From positions 90,008,039 to 90,072,038 of the forward strand of contig OX393549.1 of the NCBI GenBank assembly GCA_947650365.1: a DNA stretch of 64,000 nucleotides, in the 5' to 3' direction. The DNA is from Chamaelirium japonicum. Taxonomy: Eukaryota; Streptophyta; Magnoliopsida; Liliales; Melanthiaceae. Below are positions 35,401 through 44,700 of the stretch, piece by piece. A program made the position numbers and the translations under genes. The notes under the pieces are model-generated. The model made no database searches. It was not told the DNA's origin and saw nothing but the letters and a program-made list of their open reading frames with translations. Numbering within the stretch: the first letter of the stretch is position 1; the number at the start of each line of letters is the position of its first letter.

Positions 35401-38400
35401 AGGGCAAGGCTTACACTAAACTGGTAAGGGACAAGCAACCATAACAGGTCAACTACCTGCAGCTGGACAAGAGTTGGATAAGAACCAATTTGCCATAGCA
35501 ATACTTTCATTTAATCCTTGCTTCATTGTGTCTGTTATCATTTGGCTGAAGTATCCCAGAATTCTCTCTCAAAGTAGTAATGGTCTTCCTGTTGATTTGA
35601 ATACTAGATAGGTCTTCACTATTAAGGATTCTTGAGTTTCTTTCTTCCCATAAGTTGTATATTGCACAAGCCAAAGCAACTCTGTAGACTATTCCTCTAG
35701 GATTCCTTGTTTTTTCCATAGAAAGAAGATCCTCCAAGGAGCTAAATAATGAATTAGAAATAGGGCAAAGTACAAAAACCTCCTCTGAACTATACACCTC
35801 ATTTCATATTGGTCCCTCAACTATTTTTTTGGACAATTTGATCCCTGAACTATGCTCCGTCTACATTTAGCCCACTCCGTCAACTTTTATTCCGAAAATA
35901 CCCTTGTCCTAGTAACCATAAATTAAATAATTTAAATCAATTTTGAGCCTTATTGTAAATTGATAAGGGTATTTTCGGGATAAAAATTTGGCAGAGAGGA
36001 TTAAATGTAGACGGAGCATAATTCAGAGATCAAATTGTTCAAAAAAAAGTTAAGGGACCAATATGAAATGAGGTGTATAGTTCAAGTGAGGTTTTTGTAA
36101 TTTGTCCTTAGAAATATTATGTGTATCCATGAAGAGATTACAACATTGGTGCCAAACCACCTGGGAGATAGAGCAATTTAAAGAAAATTCCATCAAATAT
36201 TTCTTTCACAAATCACCAAAGAACACTTGCTAGCCATCTGAAATCCTTTACTTCTCAAGTAATGTAAGTTCTGCAATCTAACTTGGATGCACATCTAAGT
36301 TGTTTGACATAACAACATCCAAAAATTTTATATTGTTTTGCTGCCTTGTTGTCTAAACTAGGTTAAACTGACTGATAATACTATTTGAAAGTCGTTTCTC
36401 ATTGAGGAAAACAAAAAAGATTAACACCTAAAAACATGGGAAAATTTTGTATTGAACATGTTCTATAATTTGAATGGTTGGAACTTGAAATGTCATCTCT
36501 AAGTCCATGGCAGAACTTTGGCCTGATGGTATTCTGACGTCGGACGGCACGTCGTCGCCGTTGTTGACAGAGATGAGAAGAGGAGTTCGGTTTCACCACC
36601 GAAAAAAGAGAAGAGATGAGGGAAAGGTGTTTCACGCACAGACGAAGGGAGGGAGAAGCTGAGCGTTTCTCACGCAGATAAACAAAGGGCAAGAAGGAGT
36701 AGGGATTCCTATCACAGGAAACAACAAATCTTATTTCATCCATCCATCATCAATACAACTGTACATAGGACTTTAAAAGCCTTGAAACAACCCACACTAC
36801 TCATAAACACCCTCAACCCACATAACTACCCATAATCAACACAACTACCCCCTAACAACTCATGTGCAGAATTTAAATAAATAAAATCCAAAAATATTTA
36901 ATTATTTATAGAAATTCCTGGTGGACCTTTAAGTAGTGAGTGGGCCTCCAAGTAGGGCCCCCAAGTAGCACTTGGGCCATGTGGGCTTGATGTCCCCATC
37001 ATATTCCTACCAGAGCATTCATCCCCAAAATTGTCACCATATCTGAGGATCTCAAAATCATGAACTGACGTGAGATTTTCTGGCTAAAGGATGAGTAATA
37101 CATATTGCATTCATTTTAGTTTTCATGTTTTTTATGCTCTTACTAAAAGGTCTGAGTTTGAAAATATATTTGTTGTTACAGTTTCACCTCCTGAAGTTTG
37201 GGGGTTGTTCAATCATGTCGTCATAGTTTGTTTTGTGACACGAACACCCAATGTATTTTGAAAAACAGATGATTTTCACCCCCTTGTGAGGCCCTCATGA
37301 AGGGGCGGTTGTATCAACAAATTGAAACTATAGGGGGTGTAAGTGTTACAATACAAGCTGTGGGGACATGATTGTAACAGCCCTCAAACGTCAATGAGTC
37401 AATCTGTAATTTACCCCTTTTTTATTGTTAATTTGTTATTTATCACAAATACCTATGTTAGTTTGAAGCAGCATTATGATCGTTAGTAGCTCACCATTGG
37501 CACCTTTTACAGTTATTTCATCTACTATTCCTCCACAGGGCCCATGAGGTTAATCCAAGCTGTAGTTCCACACATGGTTGCTCGGAGAAAGGGTAGAATT
37601 GTAAATGTGGGAAGTATTACTGCTTTGGCCCCTGGACCATGGGCAGGTGTTTATTCGGCTTCAAAAGCGGCTCTTCATGCCTTAACGGATACCTTGAGGT
37701 TTGTATGAATGCCTTTCTTCTGTTATTTTCGCATGAATTGCAGAGATGGATCCTCACAGTTCTTGCCTTCCTTTTGCTATTTCTTCGTTTTTTTTCTCAG
37801 TGTACATCTAACTTGACAACGGTTGGGTACATATGAATGTATCAATATAACTTAATAAAGAATATAATACAAAAAGACCGACTGTGGTATAAAGTATGTC
37901 TTTTTTTTGGGATGGCATAATACCAAGTCTAAAATCTTACCATTGAGATAGTGGACAAAACATCCCTCATTAAGTTCAAAGCAGCCTCATTGAGTTCAAA
38001 GCATAAGTAACTTTCCAAAAAGAGAGAAAACGAGCTGGGACGGAGATGCCAATGAATTAGCTAATTTCACTTCCATGGTCATACGCTCGTCTTCTTTCCA
38101 AGTATCCTTTTGCAATAGTAGTTTTGAAATTCATCCTCCCCAATAGGCATGATCAATTGGATAAAAAGAGGCCAGTAGTTCTAATCATCCCTTGATATCT
38201 TCTACTGATTCCTCTGATTAATGTTTAAAAAGGCCTCGAGGTGAGGCGGTCATGTGCTGCCTCGAGGCGCATGCCTCAGTAGTCATATATAAAAAGCCTA
38301 CACCTTTGCAACAAGAGGCGTATGCCTTTGTCTGAGGCGCGCCTCAAGGCGTACGCCTCTTGCTCCAGGCATGAAACATAGGGCGGAGAGGGATTAAAAC

Positions 38401-40725
38401 CAATATTTGGTGTGGGGGGCACTAAGGGTTTGTATGTAAATCATCCTCATTGACCCTTTTTCACCCATTGAAACCTCCTAAACCCTTTTAGATCTCTTTA
38501 GGTTTTGAAACCCCCTTGTCTTCAAAAACCCAAAATCAAGATCTAGTGCTCATTTCTTTTCTGATTTTCATTCTGAAGTTGTATTCTTCTTATTGTGGAT
38601 TGTCTACCAACTACAAGTGAGAGAGAAAGATTTGTTTCAAGTTTATAGGTATGGATCATGATATTGTATCTTCTACTAGGTTTTTTTATGTTTTTTTCTT
38701 TGTATTTTATTATTCTCATGTATTTGTATCATTGTTTGTTTGTTTTTAAATCTTGACAATGTTAGTCCTATATTTGTATTTTATTGTTTGTTATTACTTG
38801 TTAGTTGCTAGTTGCTACTTTAATTATTACCTTGAATATTAAAGAATTAAGCTTGTTTGAACAATTTGACTTTCTATTTTGTTGTTAGATTGCTCGATAG
38901 AGTCCTCAATCATCTCATATAAGATATTTTCTAACACATTGTGATTTATTATGCATATCTATTTCAATTATTGTTATACATTCAATAATAGTATTTATTC
39001 TGATATTTTTTCTTTTTTTAACTTTTTTTTACCAAAACCCGGCCTTAAAAAAGTCGAGGCTTATGCCTCGATGCTCGCCTCTCCAGAGGAAAAACGCCTC
39101 GGTACGCATTTCACTTTTTTAAACATTGCCTCTGATAATTATGTTATTTCTTTCTAGCAAAATTGTCCAAACCAATACTGGAAAGAAATACAATCGCAAG
39201 GTCGAGTGCATCTTAGGGACTCATATCTACGTTTGATCAAAACAAGATCAAGCTTGGTCATCCTCTCATGTAAAACAACATTAAGAGATACTTATAGAAA
39301 ATATGGGAATGAGCATGCACAGTGATAGTGTCTGAAAATAGTCACCCATGTGTCGTACGCGTGGTAGCACAAAGATCTCCCATACGGCATGACAGAGAAA
39401 ATGAAACATAAGGCAAGAATGCGGAAGGGAGATCACCCGGAGGAGGTAGTGGATCTCGGACTATCCATTCCTTGCAACCTACAGTTGGAAGGTTAAGGTA
39501 TTGTTTATTAGAAATTTGAAAATTATTCATAAATGCTTTAGTATCCTTGTATTATTCTCTTTCATCCCATATTTGCCATTAATCAATTTAACCTCATTTA
39601 ATGTTCTTATTTCATTTGCCATTCGATGAAAGAATGTAACGTCGGACATGGATTAAATAGCAACCGTTTGCAAAAGCGAAGATAGGGCGAAAAAAGAGAT
39701 AGAAGGCCAAATCGGGCTGTTCTAAAAGAGATACAGCAAAGGCTAAATTTTGAATTTTATTCCAATAAAATCTGATTTACAATGATGTAGGGCCCAACTG
39801 TATATTGGTTCAACTTTGGAGATCTCCAACCCAACTCAAACTCTAAGAAATAGGAGCTAAAACGTAAAACAATCTGACTCGTAAGTCCTAAGTCCCCACA
39901 AGTGTCTTTTCTGACTTTTTTTTTGCATTTATCTCCTGTTTTTTGGATTTTTTGTTTTTAATAATTTTGGATGATTTATTGAGATGATTTTACATTTTTC
40001 TTGATTTTTTGGATTCTTTCTGTGCTATTTTCTATGTTTCCAAATCTATATTTTCTGGTTTATTTTTTACCTGCAACATTCAAGCAAAATATGATAAGAT
40101 AGCACAAATTTAGGAGCCTTGATGACTTTGGAAAATTATTTTTAGAAGATAAATCATCTTCTTATCTTAATCTAACAATAAGGGAATCCAACACTTATCA
40201 CTTCTCCTTGCATATAGGGTTGTTATCCCTTCTTTTTTGGATTGTATTTGTACTAATTAGTGGAAGAACTGACAAGACATCTTTGGACCAATCATCAAAG
40301 ATTATTACCTAGTTATTAACTGTACCTTGAATCCCTACACCCGGGTTCATCTATCGGTAACCCACCATGTTTGCCATTCTCGTTGCAGATTGGAACTGAG
40401 GACTTTCGGCATCAGCGTCATAAATGTGGCCCCAGGTGCGATCAAATCCAACTTGGGTAACACTTCTCAGGCCACCTACAGCCGGATGTCCGAGTGGAAG
40501 CTCTACAAACAGTTTGAGGCCAGGATCCGCGCAAGGACCACCATCTCGCAGGGCCCCAGGGCGACCCCCGCCGAAGAGTTTGCGAGGAAGACGGTTGCGG
40601 TCGTGCTCAAGCAGAGCCCACCACCCTGGTTCTCCTTCGGCCAATACTCCACCGTTCTAGCCATTCTGTACCACCTTCCACTGTTCATCAGAGATTACTT
40701 TTATAGGCTTACATTGAAATGCTAA
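32489..40725 (+). CDS. Short-chain dehydrogenase/reductase, 1-acyl-DHAP reductase-like (3 exons)
   Basis: Exons 32489-32825, 37539-37698 and 40389-40725 (337+160+337 nt) give 277 aa. All introns are GT-AG and the phases fit. Start ATG in CCAATGGCC. Rossmann fold: TGCSDGGIG (residues 12-20) binds NAD(P); NNAG is at 85-88, Asn110, Ser138 (VGSIT) and Tyr151-x3-Lys155 (YSASK) form the catalytic set, and [10 protein letters not shown] follows. Sequence and length fit plant SDRs annotated as NADPH-dependent 1-acyldihydroxyacetone phosphate reductase, which reduces acyl-DHAP to lysophosphatidic acid in ether-lipid or glycerolipid synthesis. The substrate is inferred from family likeness. Exon 1 is much more GC-rich than exon 2. 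Introns of 4.7 and 2.7 kb are loaded with MITEs and LINE fragments, none touching a splice site. Converges on the CID gene. Confidence 0.88.
33132..33598. mobile_element. PIF/Harbinger-type MITE in SDR intron 1
   Basis: GAGCATGTACGGCGGCCTCC followed by TCAAA at the left; TTTGAGGAGGCC and CGCTACACATGCTC at the right. A TGA trinucleotide lies on both sides, consistent with a 3-bp target duplication. Inside are two near copies of GCCCGCTGGAGACTGCCATC/GCCCGCTGGTGACG. GAGCATGT ends are common in Tourist/PIF MITEs. Confidence 0.6.
33644..34835. mobile_element. hAT-type element in SDR intron 1, with a nested foldback
   Basis: Ends CAATGTTCTAAAAAGCG and its inverse CGCTTTTTAGAACATTG, flanked by TTATGCGG and TTACGCGG, an 8-bp duplication with one change. 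Near the right end are GCCTAGGCGG-type repeats. About 33785-34430 looks like a further element: AAGTCCCTCCCGAAGG and GCAAGTCCCT are mirrored at the right and the flanks share TTAGCTAA. It carries many CACTGTAGC/GCTACAGTG palindromes and repeated GAGTATCCATTCGTC. No coding region. Confidence 0.6.
35285..36290 (-). mobile_element. LINE fragment in SDR intron 1 (ORF2 zinc-binding region)
   Basis: The minus strand reads [17 protein letters not shown], is interrupted by the MITE at 35763-36107, and resumes with [20 protein letters not shown] and [17 protein letters not shown]. These match the reverse-transcriptase zinc-binding region near the C terminus of plant LINE ORF2 (ending …W-x-ERN-x-R). 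The 5' part is missing; its upper edge is not well defined. The 3' UTR runs to about 35285. Confidence 0.6.
35763..36107. mobile_element. Mutator-type MITE (345 bp) inside the LINE
   Basis: Terminal inverted repeats exceed 50 bp: GGGCAAAGTACAAAAACCTC at the left, mirrored at the right by GAGGTTTTTGTAATTTGTCC. The perfect 9-bp target duplication TTAGAAATA lies at 35754-35762 and 36108-36116. Both arms also hold TAAATGTAGACGGAGCATA and its inverse. Removing it and one duplication restores a continuous LINE reading frame. Confidence 0.85.
36530..37015 (-). repeat. Probable solo LTR in SDR intron 1
   Basis: The reverse complement begins TGGTAGGAATATGATGGGGA and holds GCCCAAGTGCTACTTGGGGG, an AATAAATATTTTTGG-type promoter region, and a leader with GATGAAATAAGATTTGTTG. 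It ends near CAGAATACCATCA. This organisation resembles an LTR, but no duplication or partner was found. Confidence 0.35.
37176..37409. mobile_element. MITE in SDR intron 1, about 230 bp
   Basis: ACAGTTTCACCTCCTGAAGT and GGGGTTGTTCAATCATGTC at the left mirror GACATGATTGTAACAGCCC and GTCAATGAGTCAATCTGT at the right over about 50 bp with mismatches. It ends about 130 bp before exon 2. Superfamily not settled. Confidence 0.5.
37903..38150 (-). mobile_element. Possible LINE tail in SDR intron 2
   Basis: T(8) at the left end would be a poly(A) tail on the minus strand. The preceding frame reads [20 protein letters not shown], reminiscent of the ANxLA segment near the end of LINE RNase H. Weak and short. 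Confidence 0.3.
38219..39128. mobile_element. hAT-type element in SDR intron 2 (910 bp)
   Basis: TAATGTTTAAAAAGGCCTCG at the left and CTTTTTTAAACATTG at the right are inverted ends, flanked by perfect 8-bp copies of CCTCTGAT (38211-38218, 39129-39136). Subterminal GAGGCG/CGCCTC repeats are abundant (CGAGGTGAGGCGG, TGAGGCGCGCCTCAAGGCG). The ends are close to those of the element at 33644, so both are probably one family. No transposase frame. Confidence 0.75.
39137..40388 (+). other. Rest of SDR intron 2
   Basis: AT-rich, no repeat ends or coding signal recognised. It ends with the acceptor TTCTCGTTGCAG before exon 3. Confidence 0.5.
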
Positions 40726-40877
40726 ATGTCTCTCGTCTTGAAAAACCAGAGTTTGTTTAAATTCCTTTGGAATGCATTGTTTCTGTCTCTTATGCACTGT
40801 ATTGCTGATTTTCTGTGAGCTGAGTTGATAACTCAACCTCCTCCCCCCCCCCCATCGACTTGATACTCCTTCAGAGC

Positions 40878-41070
40878 TGTGCTCTTTTCCCGGGACCTGC
40901 AACTCCCAAGAAAAGAACACACCCTTAAAGAGTGTACTCGACTCCGCTCCCATAACGAAATCGGCAACGGGCACGATGCGCAAGGGCTCTCTGGTCATAA
41001 GCAGAATGTGTGTGCATTGGCCGCTGCTCCCATTTTGTTACGGGAGCAGAGTCGAGTCCTTGTACAATGA
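40878..41070. repeat. Short foldback repeats between the two genes
   Basis: GTGCTCTTTTCCCGGGACCT, GCAACTCCC and AAGAAAAGAACAC (40878-40920) is a reduced relative of the MITE at 5859. Next to it GTACTCGACTCCGCTCCCAT, AACGAAAT and its inverse ATTTTGTTACGGGAGCAGAG, TCGAGTCC form a second inverted repeat (about 40934-41067). Confidence 0.5.
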
Positions 41071-41084
41071 GCATGTTGTGTAGG

Positions 41085-41335
41085 AGAGGAGCACTCAAGT
41101 GATAGCTCACCTGGTGTTGCATCTCCTCTTGTGACCAGTGGTCAATGTTTCGAATCCTGCTATGGGTCCTCCCGCTCGGTGTCGCAGATGCTCGTGGTAG
41201 GCTCTCCTCGCTGCGGCGCTTTCCTCTGCTCCCAGACTCCTGGGTCCAGGTCCCTACTTCTGCTCCGTGTGGGGCACTTTGTTCGGTGTGGCGACTTCCG
41301 GCTTGTGTAGCAACCACCTATGGGCCCACATAAGA
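41085..41335 (+). mobile_element. tRNA-derived SINE-like sequence
   Basis: TAGCTCACCTGG (41103-41114) fits the tRNA box A pattern and GTTTCGAATCC (41147-41157) fits box B, spaced about as in tRNA genes. It is followed by a non-tRNA body, which is how plant SINEs are built. No cloverleaf can be folded for a real tRNA. The 3' end is undefined and no target duplication was found. Confidence 0.5.
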
Positions 41336-41722
41336 TAAGGAAATGTAGATTGAATAACAGAAATCCATGCCTAATCACCCAAGACGAAAAGAAGAAGCAA
41401 AGGGCAGACAGACACGATACAGAGCTGAAAAAATTGGCCAATGAAGATTTTCATCGTCTACGAAATTACCGTCACAACCAGCAGTCGAATGAACAATAGA
41501 ACAAACATCAAGTTAGGGTTTTGCCAAAGGTGTCACCGGTGGCCGTACAGTTTGAGAAACCTTTATCGTTCCGTGTATATTCTCTTGTTCATTCATCACT
41601 CAGAACATCAGCACATGATCTGACTATCAGGACAATGTTCCATCTTTCCACTGAAAAAAGAATTCACATAAACTATGCATAAGCACAATAAATCAGCTAC
41701 AAGTGTTTGGAAGCATGGGACA

Positions 41723-41739
41723 CCCCCCCCCCCCCCCCC
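41723..41739. repeat. Poly(C), 17 bases, near the CID gene 3' end
   Basis: C17 within about 50 bp after the stop codon of the CID gene, so probably in its 3' UTR (G-run in the mRNA sense). Possible artefact. Confidence 0.85.
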
Positions 41740-41768
41740 TCCCCCAGCGAAAAGGGAGTTACACCAGG

Positions 41769-44700
41769 TCACTGTGTTTGATGATGGTAGAATGCCATGT
41801 TTGGGGGTTGCAGAGGCCTATAACTAGGGGGCACAGGTTGCTGTATCGTGAACTGCGCCGGCTGCTGATTCATCGGCAGCAGCTGATGCAGAGTCACAGG
41901 CGGGGGTGGCGGCGGGGGCTGCTGCTGGATCAGAGCCACCGACTGCTGCTGCTGTTGCTGCTGCTGGGTCAGATGTGCCGGTCTCGACATGTTCATTAAC
42001 TGAGGTGGATGCGGCGGCGGGGGTGGAGTTAGGGCAGTGTAAGGGTACGGTAGACCGATCATCACTCCCCCAGAAGGTTGCAGGTATTGCTGCGATGGCG
42101 CCGAGTAAAGATTGTACTGAGGTTGTGGTGTTGAAACTTGGTTTTGTATAGGTGTCTGATGCATCAGAACTGCTTGCGGCTGATGAGATGATGGGACCAC
42201 CATGGGTTGAACAGGGAGCGGCATCGGCTTCTCGAGCTTCATCCTCGGGGCTTCGGAGAAGGAACTGGGCCCGGCGTTCTTCGCCTCCTCCGCAGCAAAA
42301 GTGGAGAGGACCGAGGTCATGATCTGTTGGGAGTGGGTGGACGCCGTGAGCCTGTCTACAACCTCCGCAGCGATTGCAGCAGCACTCTTTGTCGATGATC
42401 CATTTGAATTCGAGTTGGACGGTGGTAATGTCGGTTCGTTGTTAAGCCGCCTCCGCATGTTGGAAGCTTGCTCCACTTGTGCCTGCGCCACCTGCCGTTC
42501 AGAGAACACATGTTGGAATGATTAGGATCAGCGTGTCAAATTCAGGTTAAAAGAGTCAATTCAAGAACGATGGAATCAGTTCATGTGAATGTAAAAGGAT
42601 TCAATTGTGGACTTCACATGATAATAGATGCAGCTACTACGTCGATAAATTTGGTAAATATCCTTTTGGGATCTCATATATGTCTGAATTTTATTAAATG
42701 ATGATTCCATGTTCTTGAAGTACGATGAAACATTAGACAGCAACAACAAATGAAACATGAGATCAGGCGATTATTATTACAGAGATTATTCCATCTTCAA
42801 AAGGCTCGAGTAAAGAGATCAACCGAACGACACACCTGTAGCTGAGTACGAACATTCTCCAGTTCGGATTCCTGAACAACTTCACTGAGTGAGTAAGCAG
42901 AACCCCATGCACATCCATAATCAAAATTCAAATGAGGATGATTTCAAACAGATCCTTATTCATCTGCATGCAAAATTCTCAGAATCATGAGCAACGAAAT
43001 CACAAACTAATAAACTTAAACCTGTTCCTGCAGCGCATCCTTCAATTGAGACACGAGGGCCCCTCTGCTTGCTTCGACCAGTTTGAGCTTCTCGATGCAT
43101 TGTTTTATCACGGTCTCTTCCTCTTCCAACTCATCTGCCAGTGTCGTCCTGCGAGGGTCCCCCACTAAAAACGGATAAAACATTTAGCAAAAACCCAATG
43201 CATCAGATAATGAAAGATAAATCATGCCTAATCACAATTAACCATTTTAAAAAGACCCAATGGAATATAGAGCAATGCTATTCAGCCTCCCACTTTGTCC
43301 TCCCGGACCAGGCCACCCTTACATGGCACCTGATCACAGCCGTCCCTTTGCCTGCCAGTTGTGGCTGAGTGCGATTCAACAACGAACAGCGGTGATCAGT
43401 GCCACGCCAGGGCGGCCCGGTCCTGGAGGGCAAAGTGGGAGGCTGAATAGCATTGCTCTGAAATATATTAGACCGGTACAGTGAATAAGTTTTGACTGAT
43501 GACAATTACCTCGAATGCAGGCGGCATCCACATCTTTCTCCATCTTTCCTACACGCCTGACAGCTGTCTTGCATTTGCTCAGGTCTATGTCTTCGTTGGG
43601 GTGTTCACTGAGCACGGTGTGAAATGCAGATACGATCTTCTCTGCCATTCCTCCGAGCGATAATTTCTAGTTTCGAGACAATCATTAATGTGATCAATAC
43701 TTCTCAAACACGATGAGTGGGATACATTAATGTAGGGGCAAAAGCAAAAGATAGAATGCAAGTATAGGGCCCTTACTATTTTAATAGAACGAGAATCTCG
43801 TTTTACAATTCTAACAGAACGTGAGCGCTTCTTGTTCAATTCCAAAGCAGGTGGTGGTTCAGTTCCAAGCATCAAGTCTTTAATGCCCCGTGCACGTGAT
43901 CCAAAAACTCTTCTTTGCTCCCATATACCAACCTAAAATTGTTAAAAAAAACAGTTCAAACATGTGTAGCTGCTAAGCAAAAGCTCAAGTATGTGCGTGC
44001 ATTCATGTGTGTGTGCATGCGCGCGCGCGTCAAAAAACATGACACTAAACAATACAAGATTTTTATCTTCAAGCTTTAATTTGTGAAGCTAAATTTGATT
44101 TCCTGTCATCTCTAAAACCTGCAATTGGGCTTGAAGCTAATTGAAACATTGCTCTAATCTAAAGATATCAGATCAATCTTTAGCAGAACAAAAGAAATCA
44201 AATAAAAAAGATACTGCTAGTAACATCTAATTGATTGCCAGAAAAAGCTGATAAAAGAATTGCCAATGTGCAAGCAACCATAAACCAAACTAATGACTAA
44301 GTTAAAGGCTCAAACTTAATCTTGCTTAAAGGGGAAAAAAAAAAAATTGCAGATGTTTTCCAAATTAAAACAGAAAATGGCGACACTTCAAAATAATTGA
44401 TATAACAAAAAAAAACCATTTAAGAAATTCAGCTGGTAAATTATTGACGTAGTGAAAAACTGCAAATTGCACACATGCTGAGCTGGATACATGCACGCAC
44501 GATGATAAGAGAAGACAATTTTGCAGGGATACCAAACTAGAATTGTTGGTTTATTTATCTTATTTGAGTTCCCCAGGACCTGGCCGCCATTTTATTTGTT
44601 TAGGTTTTATTGGTTATTAGTAGGGGTGGCAAAAACTGGGTTCAGATCGGACAAGAACTTATACTTGTATCTAAGACTCGGACCCAGATTTCAGTCAGCC

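Noticed and set aside
41101-41160. tRNA gene
   Set aside because: Box A and box B fit, but no acceptor stem or anticodon arm can be formed around them; SINE-like is the better reading.
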